NCBI RefSeq assembly: GCF_024139115.2
Contig: NC_085141.1
Span: 246,930,096-246,994,095, forward strand
Reading direction: 5' to 3'
DNA: 64,000 nt
Source of the DNA: Armigeres subalbatus
Lineage: Eukaryota; Arthropoda; Insecta; Diptera; Culicidae
Positions 11,559 to 21,449 of this stretch are shown here, one piece after another (positions within the stretch are counted from its first letter, which is position 1; each line of letters opens with the position of its first letter). Both the position numbers and the translations under genes were made by a program. The notes under the pieces were generated by a model that had not been told where the DNA came from, ran no database searches, and was given only the letters and a program-made list of their open reading frames with translations.

Positions 11559-11724
11559 TGTTGAGCCCTCGACAAACACCTATGAAAACCACAACACTGC
11601 TCTGGTGAGCAGACACTAAATGATATAATTTGAATAAAACTTCAGTTAGCTTTTGTTCTTCAACCATACACGTGTATTTATTGGCGTTCTTCAGAATATT
11701 CCTCTCTCGTTCGCTCTGCCCACA
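11559..11724 (+). repeat. Copia 5' LTR
   Basis: 166 bp, TG...CA. Compared with the 3' LTR it differs by several short indels and a few substitutions, which points to appreciable age or to sequence errors. The target duplication base 5-mer is directly to its left. Confidence 0.85.
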
Positions 11725-11735
11725 GGTTATGGGCC
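11725..11735 (+). promoter_or_regulatory. Copia primer binding site
   Basis: GGTTATGGGCC directly follows the LTR. It is the motif seen in Drosophila copia, which primes minus-strand DNA from an internal fragment of initiator methionine tRNA. Confidence 0.75.
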
Positions 11736-12477
11736 TTTGTTCCTTTCTGTACCGGACGGTTCGCGAAGAGTGAAAATGGATTTTCGAAAGTCGTAGTTGT
11801 CCGTCTAAATAATCCCAATTATCGCCGTGAGCGTTTAAAGTTCAAATGCTTTTGGTGAGGGAACGATTGTGGCAATATGTTAGTCCGGAGTTGCCGAACC
11901 CTGTCACTGAAGCTTGGACGGAAGGTGACGCAAAGCAGGGCGATCGATTTACGGCTGTTCGGCCACATTGAGAGTTGACGTAAAGTCAATGTCAACTTCT
12001 CTCCGAACGCCAAGATAGCTGTGTGTGTGGGCACAGTTATCTGGCTAGAATAACGCTACGGATTGCCTGTTCCGGTGGTAGAACTCCACCATACAGTGAA
12101 CCCCAAATTCTTGGTGTGATGCGGCTTTATGCTTACCGTGCCTACGAATGAATGGTTGGGGGGTCTAAAGAACCTAACCGCTAGGAGCCTGTGAAGCGGG
12201 GCTCTCCACAGTATCTGCCCACTGCGCTAACCGGAGCTATGGCGTAGTTGACTTTTTGCTTCTCCAGAAATGGCTACTCTTATTCAATCTCAGCTTGAGG
12301 TTAAATAAGGGTGGGATTATGAGGCATGTTTTTTTAGTTTTGTCACCTATGGATTCGCTTTTATTATACACATTGTACTCTGTGTTTCGTCTTTGACTTT
12401 CTTGATAAGATACCAATTTGGTTTCATCGTTGTGTTCATATTAATGCTGAAGTTGTAGGTGCATTATCTTAATTTGC
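11736..12477. other. Copia leader region, no ORF recognised
   Basis: About 740 bases between the primer binding site and the LINE endonuclease fragment. I see no gag reading frame. The length is greater than a usual copia leader, so additional inserted or decayed sequence is likely. Confidence 0.35.
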
Positions 12478-13010
12478 ATGGCTTCAGTTAAGATAGCTCA
12501 AATCAATCTTCAGCATAAGAACAGCAACGATTAATCTTTATGACTCATGCAAAATGGCAAATCCCAAGTGGCTTTGGTGCAGGAACCCTATTTTCCAAGG
12601 GTACTTCTACCTGAGTACGTGACCGTTTTTGCTGCTTTCAGTAAAGAAATGGCAAACTCTCGATCAATGCCGCGTGCATGTGTGCTGTATACAATGCTAT
12701 TGTTGCTACTTATCTCTGACTAACAACCAGAGATGTATGTGCTGTCACAATTGATGCAACTGGCGGAACCCCTTCAGGAATACGTCTATTGTTCGGTTTA
12801 TCACTCACGATGAACCATCCCTACGGATGCTTTAAACGAGTTGTCATATATTGCACTTCAAAAGGCCTTCCGCTAATTGTCGGAGTGATGCTAATGCTCA
12901 TCACATCATCTGGGGTATCGGATATCAATCTGAGAGGCTCCGTGATGGAATACTTAAGTATACCGAACTTAGTTTACTTAACATAGGCAATCGCCCAACC
13001 TTTATGGTTG
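12478..13010 (+). pseudogene. LINE endonuclease fragment inside copia
   Basis: Several frames together show the start of an AP-like endonuclease: KIAQINLQH near 12490, QVALVQEPYF near 12565, and VVIYCTSKGLPLIVGV, DINLRGSV and NIGNRPTFMVE near 12840-13005. These are typical of Jockey/LOA-group LINE nucleases. The domain ends before its catalytic SDH motif. It lies immediately upstream of the copia gag frame. It is broken by at least three frameshifts. Confidence 0.6.
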
Positions 13011-13011
13011 A

Positions 13012-13510
13012 ATGAATTATCGGGAAGGAGACAATATGGAAGAATTCATATATGGAATCGAGGAGCTGTATTCCCGTTTAGAAGGATCCGGCGAAAAATT
13101 GTCACCGTACATGCAGGTCGCAATGTTGCTAAGGAGTCTACCGAAAGAATTTGACGCTCTCACGACAGCCTTGGAAGGCCGATCGGATAACAATCTGATC
13201 ATGGAACTGGTTAAGTCAAGCTTGTGACGAAAGAGAGAAACTTTACGGCGGTCATTGGAAGAGCTTGTGCTGAAAGTAGATGGTAAGCAGAAACCCGGTG
13301 GCTGCTACTTTTGCGCAAATCGGACAAAAGAAACAGTGCAGGCTCTTAGCACAGAAGAACCAAAATGGCGACGAAGCGAGACAAGAAGAAAGCCGAAGCA
13401 AAAGAAGATCGAAGCTGAAAAAGCGCGAAAGCGACAGCAAGTCGTTAACGTTCAAAGTGCGCGAAAAACTCGAACGATCGGGGTCCGTTCGTTCGTGGTT
13501 AAATAATTAA
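13012..13510 (+). pseudogene. Copia gag and nucleocapsid remnant
   Basis: The first 71 codons match the UBN2/gag-polypeptide type (YREGDNMEEFIYGIEELYSR, LRSLPKEFDALTTAL). A shifted frame follows with a partial knuckle (CYFCA) and a lysine/arginine-rich stretch, ending at the protease start (INTGATSHM, where a normal protease has D-S/T-G followed by H and M). The aspartate is replaced by asparagine here, so the protease would be inactive even without frameshifts. Confidence 0.65.
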
Positions 13511-13597
13511 CACTGGAGCAACATCGCATATGTCAAATGATCAAAGCGCGTTTATTCGTTTGGAAAACGTTTCTCGATCAAATGTTGTTGTTGCTCT

Positions 13598-14547
13598 GGT
13601 TGGTTTTCAAGAAGTCAAAACCTTACTTGAATAATTTTTGGGACTGTGGGGTAAAGTACGCAGGAACCGGGGGAAGAAGTACGCATATGAATCTTCAAGT
13701 TATGATGTCAAACCGTATCTCCGGCCGAAATAAGACTTCTTCAAAGCGTAAAGATCACAACTAAGAAAAAGGACAGAATTGAAATTATCACGAATTTTAG
13801 GATAAGTTGAGTAATTCGTTAGAAACTACATGAACGAAATATAGATTGTATTACACCAAACATAGTACAAAACACAATTTCATCTAAATGATAATTTCAT
13901 TTAATCAAAAGAAACATTCATAAATTACGCAACGTTTAGCTGGGAGGGTTGCAGATGTGTGACGATCATTATAATTTTAGGATTCATACAAATATTAAGA
14001 TGAGGGAGGGATAAATAGCCAAATTTACACGTTACGTGATTGGTGGACTTTCTTTAAGGAAAATGCCTTATATAAAAAAACAATGGTTTTCGAATGAAAG
14101 TACACATTACTCCTTTAGAGTTACTAATCTTTAAAATTCCTAATATATGCTCATTAAACATCAATTAAGATATTTTAGCTTATCTGCTTTTGTAACAGTT
14201 CAACATTGACTCTGATGCTCGCACAACACCTGGTAGTGAAGTTCCGCTACTGTGATGGTGTGGTTTGCGTGGAAGCTCTCAATTGTCGTCAAAAGCTATT
14301 AAAAGCATGATTGGATAAATGCGTATCCTTACACCCGATGCGCACTTTTACCCCACCGGTGGGTAAGAGTGCGTTTTCCTTCTTGCAATAGGTACTTGGG
14401 TTCTACTAAACGAATCTCAATAATTTCAATATTTTTCCACTGGGTAATAAAGGAAAGAGTATGAATCATCGACACTAATTTGATATGCGAAGCTTGCGCA
14501 TAAGGGCCACATGATCGATTGAAAACTAATTACTCTTGCCTCTACTC
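13598..14547. mobile_element. Truncated second copy of the TA MITE
   Basis: The inverted counterpart of 2171-3401. Its complete end (CTCTACTC followed by TA at 14548-14549) is at the right, while the left end is missing about 330 bases. It separates the copia protease start from the integrase (resuming near 14550 with VRMVENQFGRK). It also carries the internal CCCCACCGGTGGG motif. Confidence 0.8.
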
Positions 14548-14549
14548 TA

Positions 14550-15080
14550 CGTGAGAATGGTCGAAAATCAATTCGGACGCAAGTCCTGTATTGTTCGCTT
14601 CGATCAGGGCAGATACTCTGGTAAGGCGCTTGGCGGTTCTATAGTGAAGAAGGCATCAAGGCGGAATTTACAGCAGGATGACGCACGACATAACGGCATA
14701 GCAGAGAGAAATCGCTCACTGGGTGACATGGGTCGCTGCATGTTAATAGATGCCGGCATGCACAAAGATATTGGGCAGAGGCGGTTAACGACTTGTTACC
14801 TCCAGAATCGCTTGCCGACAATAGCTACAGATCGAACCCCATATGAATATGGTTGGTCGAAAACCGGACTTGCGCCATGAAAGTTTTCGGTTGCGGTGGT
14901 TATGTGATGGTGCCCTGCAGTGAAGCGAAAAAATTTGACACCAAAGCTGTCAAAATGGTTTTCGTGGCTATTCAGCTGAGCACAAAGCCTACAGAATGCT
15001 GGATATGAAAAGCGGTGAAATCAAAACACCGTGACGTTCGTTTTCTGAAACTCGAGGGATGGTTCAAAGGCTCAGGAGAC
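14550..15080 (+). pseudogene. Copia integrase remnant
   Basis: Reads VRMVENQFGRK, then a DQG motif, then NGIAERNRSL, which is the region around the second aspartate and the glutamate of the DDE core. It continues with YLQNRLPTIATDRTPYE and, in other frames, pieces of the GKKPDLRHLKVFG-type region. Frames switch at least four times. Confidence 0.65.
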
Positions 15081-15329
15081 AATTACTCGAAAACAAACGA
15101 TGAGTGATTCCAGGCAGCCTTCACCCACTGGAGAGGTGGATTGGTCAATTGCGAGCCATATTCCAGATGAAGATTCGATGATGAATTTTGGATTCGGGGA
15201 TGCTGAGGATAATCTTGTTGAAGATCAGCAAGTGGATGCACAGGTGCTGGTGCGACGTACTACAAGAGCAACAGCGGTGTTCCTCAAACAGATACGGCGA
15301 GGAAGCAAATGTGGTGAAGTTTGATAGCT

Positions 15330-16080
15330 GAGCCGAGAACGTTCAAAAGGCAATTTCGGATTGAATGCGGTCAGTGGCGAAAATCAATGGACGACGAGAT
15401 GGATTCCACTTGAACAATGGTAGCAGGAACTCGTTGAAGCACCCGGTCGCCGAATTGGTTCAAAGTGGGTGTTCAAGTAAGACCGACGAAAACGGAAAAT
15501 TGGTGCGTTATGAGGCGCGTCTCGTGGCGCGGAGTTCTGCCAAAATACGGGAGTGAGTATGACTTGGTTTTTCGGTTGTGAAGCAAATAACGTTTTGGGT
15601 ATTGTTATCTGTTGCCATGAGCGCGGTATGCTGGCGAAACATATTGACATTAAAACCGCCTATCTATACGGTCACTGCGAGAGGAAATACTAATGCCAGC
15701 CTGCCGGTTACGACAACGGAATCCAAAGATGATGTGCTTGTTAAAACGTAGTCTGTACAGGCTGAAACAAGCCGCCTATGTATGGAATAAGCATTTGGAC
15801 GATGTGCTAAAAACGATGGCTCACAGTCTGCTGCAGACCCATGTTTGTATATCAAACAATGCGGAAGAAGACCATCTTCTTACTCGTCTACGTGGACGAT
15901 GTCTTGTTATTTGCTACACTGAGGAGAAGTTTTCCGATGTCGTCACGGGCCTTAGAGCAAAGTACAAGCTGAGTGATTTGGGTACCCTGAAGTTTTCCTT
16001 GGGTTCAGGTACGATTGCGAAACGGAAAATACTACTGGCCAGAAAAGCATACATAACACTATTTTGAATCGGTGAGAATG
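15330..16080 (+). pseudogene. Copia reverse transcriptase remnant
   Basis: Pieces in order: WRKSMDDEMD-like start, KLVRYEARLVAR, HIDIKTAYLYG near 15640, RSLYRLKQAAYVWNKHLDDVL near 15745, a degraded YVDDVLF region near 15885-15910, and LSDLGTLKFSLG near 15970. This is the standard order of copia RT motifs. It is split over several frames. Confidence 0.7.
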
Positions 16081-16239
16081 TCCGATGCTAAAACGTCCAA
16101 AGTTCCCATGGATCCGGGCTATATCCACAAGAGAGGAGGATAATAAGAAGCCGGCGCCTGCAGAGCAGTACCAGTCGCTTGTTGGAGCTTTGTTATCTTG
16201 CAGTGCATAGTCGCCCCAATATTTCCATAGCTTCTTCTA

Positions 16240-16790
16240 TCCTGGGACGCAGAGTGACGGAGCCTTCGCGCGAGACTGGAACGAGGCAAAACGTGTGCTT
16301 CGCTACTTGAAGAAGACGTCAGATGAAGAGTTGTGTCTTGGGAATGGTGGTGCTAATCTCGAATATTTTGTTGATGCGAGTTGGGCCGGCAATGTTCGCG
16401 ACCGAAAATCAACGTCAGGATATATGTTCAAGCTCGGCGATGGCGCGATAGGCTAGGGATGTCGCAAGCGAAATGTGTGCCTCTCTAGTACAGAAGCCGA
16501 ATACGTCGCTCTCGCTGAGTGTCTGCGAAGTTCAGTGGCTCAGCTGTCTGACATTGGTAAACCGAGAATCTACCTATGGTTGTATGGGAAGACAATCTTA
16601 GCTGCATGGCTCTGACGCAAGCTGATCGAACGGGAAGAAATCGAAGCACATCGACACTAAGTTCAACTATATTAAGGACCTGGTGCGCGATGGTGTAATT
16701 AAAATCTGTTTTGCCCAACTAAAACTAATGCAAGCCGATCTATTGACGAAACCGCTGAGTGCTGTGATTGGTCCAGATGAAGAGCACTAT
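16240..16790 (+). pseudogene. Copia RNase H remnant
   Basis: Motifs DASWAGNVRDRKSTSGYMFKL near 16370-16430, LSSTEAEYVALAECLR near 16480-16530 and NTKFNYIKDLVRDGVIKICF-like sequence near 16655-16710 identify copia RNase H. An in-frame stop and frameshifts disable it. The acidic active-site residues of the ST-S and EAEY motifs are recognisable. Confidence 0.65.
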
Positions 16791-16819
16791 TAATCAGATC
16801 TTTCAACGTTGAGGAGGAG

Positions 16820-16989
16820 TGTTGAGCCCTATCAGCTCGACAAACACCGTATGAAAAACCAACGCTGCTCGTGAGCAGACACTAAATGATATTAATTAAA
16901 ACTTCAGTTGGCTTTTGTTACTTCAACCATACACGTATATTTATTTCCGTTCTTCAGAATATTCCTCTCTTCGTTCGCTCTGCCCAACA
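16820..16989 (+). repeat. Copia 3' LTR
   Basis: 170 bp, starting TGTTGAGCCCTATCAGCTCG. It has an ATCAG insertion and other small changes relative to the 5' LTR. It is followed by the 5-mer GCTGG. Confidence 0.85.
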
Positions 16990-17612
16990 GCTGGTCCGTA
17001 TACAGATTTCCGGAGCAGTCATTGATTACTGGCACAAGTGCGCTTTTCTTGCGTATGTTGTTGATCGTTTTGTGGAACTTCCGCGCGTCGTTTCTGGCAA
17101 AGCTTCCCTATGCCTTGTATACTTTTTCGTCACACCCCCGTTTTTTTCGCCGGTAGAGTTTTTTCTCAGCTGCCCAGTTCTTTATATCATTCTCTATTTT
17201 AGCGTGTAGTCGCTCGAGGAAGCAGCTCCTTACTGGTTTTTCTAATCTGTTTCTTTGGCACTATGCATCAAACAAGCGTTTCAGTTGGTTTCCTTGTGTG
17301 GTACCAAGTACCTCTATGTCTGTTGTATTGGCCGCCTCGTGGACTTGCCACATTGCGTTATTATATTTCTACAGTTGGGTGTCCTTCGATTCTTTCGTCG
17401 AGCTTATGGGCGAATTGTTCCGCAACGCCCTCGCCCGACATCTCATCCTAGAACCTTGATGCTGGACCTTGCTGAACCACCAGATTGTGTCAGAGCGATA
17501 TTTGCATCGGAATGTCTTCACATCTATATGACATCTGAGAAATGCCAACCGTCCCATTTTGGGTTATTTGGGTGACTCCAGGTGTCCTTTCGAATATTCT
17601 TGCGCAAAACAG

Positions 17613-18147
17613 AGATTTAGAAAATTCGCTCTACAAGAAACACTAATGAACGATGAAGTAATATGCATCCACAAATTTAGGACTATCGCACTAACAATTT
17701 ACGGTCCAAAGAAGTTTAATAATTTCATAGCCTAAAAACTATTTTGAACAAAACGCAATTTAAAAGTAACCTTGAAGCATATGATGAGGAACGTGAATGA
17801 ATATCTTCTCTAATAACGTCAACCATTCCAATTTGTATTGCTGTAGGTTTTCTTGCTCCTGCTGGTTTTTCTCCTACAGCGTAGCTCAACTGTATTTAAA
17901 TTCATGTATAATTTGATTTACTTGAGCAAAACGTTATCACTATTGTATGTTGTAGTAACTTGGTTTTCATTTGTAGATTTAGTTTTCATTTGTAAATCCC
18001 TTCAAAGGAACCTGGTTCCACTGGGATTTCATAATGTTTAATTAGTTTTCGCTTAAATGTCTCCCGCGTTTTAGTTTTTCTTTATTAGTTTGAATCCACC
18101 GAGTCTCAATGCGACTTTTTGGTGCGAGGGGTCAGTGGAGGTCAAAA
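17613..18147. mobile_element. 535-bp AT-rich insert with AAAACAG duplication
   Basis: Absent from the equivalent place in block B. It is flanked by AAAACAG at 17606-17612 and 18148-18154. The right end carries an A run, so a poly-A-tailed retroposed piece is possible. No inverted ends and no ORF recognised. Confidence 0.55.
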
Positions 18148-18564
18148 AAAACAGGTGCTACAGATAGCCATTCCGCCGACTGCGGAAAAATTGACTAACT
18201 TAGACCGTTATCAGTTGTTGGGCTCTACTTTCCAATGACTGGATGAAAGAACTCTTTCCTTCCAACCTGTGCGTTTGCGTCACCACCGATGATGAATTTC
18301 ACGTCATGTTTTGGGCATTCTTCGTAGGTCTTGTGAACGCTCATATAACTCGTCCTCCACATCATCGGGTTTGTCGTTGGTGCGTATGGATTGATCAAGC
18401 TGTAGTTGAAGAACTTGCCCTCAATTATCAACACGCAGATTGGAAGTCATCCACACGTCACGTCACGACACGTCAAAAACCTCGTAAATGCTGAATAGGC
18501 TATAAGGAAGGAAAATACCACTCACAACAGCTAGCCATAGTCAAACAGCAAGTTTCTATCCCAG

Positions 18565-19861
18565 AATGCTGAATTCTTTCAAAAAGATACAATCCCAAAT
18601 ATTTATTCGTTTCGTAGTTTATTTTCTTACGGATCAGAATAAAATAACATTTGTAGACATTTACAACGTCGATACATCGAATACTACATGGAACATATTA
18701 CTTTCTCGAATCACAATGAAGTTTTGTAGGATTGCCGTACTTCCAAGAGCGTTTGGCACGTAAAAACGAAACATAGGGTAAAACGAAGCTTGTTCAAAGG
18801 ATAAACTGTAGGATAGTAACTGAGACTTTGAAATATTAGTACGCAGGGGACTTGATAGAGCATGTTAGTAGCACTAAACGTAATAAATAAATAATGATAT
18901 CGGCACAATGTAATCGAGTGAATGAGCTTCGCTATTGAATGGCTGGTGATGGGTAGAAGTTTGCAGAATAAATTATTAAAATATTAAATAAATAGTTTTG
19001 CCTAGGTTCTCCGCAGCGTGACAGAGAGAATCATTTATGCTTGGATCTATCGCTTTTGCACTTGAAGTGAGGTTTCTTCCGTGGTATCCCCGTTGGGCCG
19101 TCCAAATTCGCATATGTGCAGTCCAATCCGCTTCAATGGTGACATCAGATTTTAGGATTTCCCATCTTCCATTGAACTACCATTTTGGATTCCGTGCTGT
19201 TCGTCCTGAAAATATAGTGGGCCCACGGAAATCCTTAAAGATCTGGTACTTTTCCGGTCAAACATCTCACCCCTGGAATCGTTTTCGTGATGATTTCGAC
19301 ACTTTTCCACGTGGTCCACGGTGTTCCGAAACCGTTCACGTCGTACAAACGGAACGCGACATTTGTGCTTCCGGAGCGTCCACAGGCCGTGGGACCCTCG
19401 GCAGCGAACAGCACCGGGTGATTTCGAAGTGATGACCGTCTTCGGAAAGGTTGGCCTCTGTAGTATTCCCTTCCGCGTTTCTTGGCTGCGATACTCGAAA
19501 GTCCCGTTAAGCGTTCGTAGGGTAATGGCCCCGGCGTCGTGCGCTGATACATACCTGATATGGATGAACAATAGTGAGTAATCTGGATCCATACGAAAAA
19601 AATTGTTGTATGAAATTCTTGAATACTCTGTATCCCTCGCTCTTTAAGCCCTCTCTAATTAGTACTAGACTTATGGCTTATGAAACGTAATAGCATAATT
19701 CCCGTGAAAATTTCTTAGTCGTAGTCTGAGTAGCCTATTATGTGGAACTGCTCAATAGGTATGGTAGGCTTTTAAAATTCAGTAAAAAAATTTAGAGGTT
19801 TCAAAGTACACAAAACTAGAAGAGTTTCATCAACAAAATTTGAGACCAATATAAACAATCT
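18565..19861 (-). pseudogene. Broken copy of the Vps62-gene last exon and 3' region
   Basis: The counterpart of 35515-36866. The coding part (about 19030-19560) has frameshifts compared with the intact exon at 36005-36547 (YVSAHDAGA then a shift, later RSQETRKGILQRPTFPKTVI). The 3' part with its AATAAA on the minus strand is kept. The rest of the gene is absent from block A. Confidence 0.8.
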
Positions 19862-20560
19862 TTTTATCTGCTTTGTGTTTCCTAAAAAGTATTATTTGAT
19901 GGTAGTGCTAAACTCCGAATAAAGCTTTTACAACACAAAAATGGGACGAACCAAAGTATATACATCAGAAGGTCAAGTTATTTGGGTTGCAAAGAGTGAT
20001 GGAAGGTAAGCTCATATGCGAGGAACGAAGAGATACACGAAGGAAAAAGCAGCAGTTTATTTATTAAGTTGTAATTTATGCTACCTTTTGATATCTATAT
20101 ATGATAAAACAATTACCTCAACCTTAATCAATAAGGTTTACGGTCTACTACTATAATCAATATAATACTGATAAAATCTTTCCTCCAAAAATGTATAAAG
20201 AAAATCGTTTTTTCCTACGGTCAACATTCTTAACAACCCGTTGCTCATACAGGCCGGTCTGTGAAAACTGCAGCCACTATGGTCAAAACATCAGATTACA
20301 GTACGATTATAGTCCAGTACCGTTATCATTATGGTTCAACGAGGAACGTAAACCGTTCTAATAATGGTCCGGCTATCGTTTACGTTTATAAGAGAAAGCA
20401 TGGCGGGAAGTACGCTCTTTCGTGGGAGAATGGGACCATACACAAAAAGGATTAAATATTATGCATAATTATATATATCTTTTATCCACAAATGATTCAC
20501 AAATGCATGAAAAACAGGAAAATTGTGTTAGACTTATGCTTTTTATGTATCAAATGTTAC
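19862..20560 (+). other. Spacer with possible upstream exons
   Basis: An ATG at 19941 opens about 22 codons (MGRTKVYTSEGQVIWVAKS) ending at a good donor (AGGTAAGC near 20005). An acceptor-like CATACAG precedes another open stretch at about 20252-20450. These may be 5' exons of the gene at 21450 or of another gene. Phases do not join them simply to exon 21450, so this stays tentative. Confidence 0.25.
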
Positions 20561-21345
20561 TCCTTTCGTGGGTAGTCCGTGGGAGTCTTTTGACGACAGT
20601 ATCATCCTCGATTCTAAGGTATGGAGTTCCAGCCTGGGAGCTGCGCACAAGACGAAGCGTAACCGGAGGAAGCTGAATAGCGTGTTTCGTCTAATGGCCA
20701 TCCGGCACGCGAGTGCGTACCGAATCATTTCGTCGGAGGCAGTTTGGGTTATCGCAGGGATGATTCTAATCGGCGTAACCCTAGCAGAGGATATCGAGTG
20801 CTACCAACGGAGAGATTCCAGAAATGTGAGAAAGGCGGTGAAACTGGACGCTATGGTGAAGTGGCAGCAGGTGTGGGACAATGTGTATAATGGAAGGTGG
20901 ACCCATCGGCTCATCCCCAATGTGTCGACGTGGGTGAGCAGGGAGCATGGTGAGGTGAACTTTTACCTTACACAGTTCCTGTCCGGACACGGTTGTTTCC
21001 GCAAATATTTGCACCGGTGTGGGAATGGGTCATCGCCATTCTGCCCGGCGTGTATCAACGTAAAGGAGACTCCAGAGCACGTGGTATTCGACTGCCCGAG
21101 GTTTGCAAGGAATGCCTGCCATAAAGGCGGACAACATCGCAGAGCGAATGTGTCGCGATTAAAGAACGTGGAAGCAGAGTCGTGACGTAAATACTGTCAG
21201 AGTTGCAGCGTCGATGGAGAAGGGAGTAGCAAATAAGCATCGGTTCGGAGGGAAATCCAGCATATTGAGCAGCGTTTGGTCTCGAGTCGTCGGGGCACCA
21301 GCAAATCGGAAGTCTTCTGCTAACCAGAATCCATATTTTTAATAA
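20560..21345 (+). mobile_element. R1-like LINE 3' fragment, plus strand
   Basis: The RT C-terminal region (LNSVFRLMAIRHASAYR, SSEAVWVIAGM) runs into the terminal cysteine-histidine domain with the family signature LTQFLSGHGCFRKYLHRC and CPAC...ETPEHVVFDCPRF. A 205-codon frame covers 20568-21185, with a frameshift to another frame upstream. Everything before is missing (5' truncation, normal for LINE insertions). Related tails on minus occur near 37738-38115 and 47664-47885. Confidence 0.75.
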
Positions 21346-21449
21346 AAACTATTTATAGTACTTTGTCTTTAAATTTTGCTATACTCAATTTCGAAAAAAA
21401 AACTTTCCCTTATGTGTTTTTATCTTATCTATCTATTTCATCCTATCAG

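Larger units (their letters stand above)
11559..16989 (+). mobile_element. Ty1/copia LTR retrotransposon, degenerate
   Basis: LTRs at 11559-11724 and 16820-16989 begin TGTTGAGCCC and end in CA. The flanking 5-mers GCTAG (11554-11558) and GCTGG (16990-16994) are a near-perfect target duplication. A primer binding site GGTTATGGGCC follows the 5' LTR, matching the internal initiator-tRNA fragment used by Drosophila copia. A purine tract GAGGAGGAG precedes the 3' LTR. Order: gag, protease, integrase, RT, RNase H, which is copia order. LTR differences (small indels), many frameshifts, a MITE and a LINE endonuclease fragment inside mean it is dead. Confidence 0.85.
10400..18500 (-). mobile_element. 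RTE-like LINE relic, block A, split by copia
   Basis: Read on minus from high to low: endonuclease (about 18434-18225, CPKHDVKFIIGGDANAQVG), a linker with AASWHKHFELLLNE and the RT start (11660-11215), then RT core pieces to about 10600 ([22 protein letters not shown]). Frameshifts are frequent. A copia element (11559-16989) and a 535-bp insert (17613-18147) interrupt it. The same LINE at the equivalent place in block B (about 24990-26311) lacks part of the linker, so block A keeps the longer version. Confidence 0.7.
7943..19861. repeat. Block A of a large direct duplication
   Basis: It aligns in order with block B (22350-36866). Shared parts are gene 2 exons 3-4 (7943-8725), a LINE RT fragment (9075-9618), a tRNA-like repeat (about 10010-10130), the LINE relic on minus, and the last exon plus 3' region of the Vps62 gene (18565-19861). 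Homology starts at GGGCAGCGC/GGGCAGCACTGCGC and ends near TTTCATCAACAAAATTTG. Relative to B, block A shows many 1-4-base deletions and some substitutions, and its gene copies are broken. It holds a copia element and a 535-bp insert absent from B. Confidence 0.85.

Noticed and set aside
18225..18494. Separate genes on each strand near 18.3 kb
   Set aside because: The minus reading is LINE endonuclease and the plus reading is its shadow.
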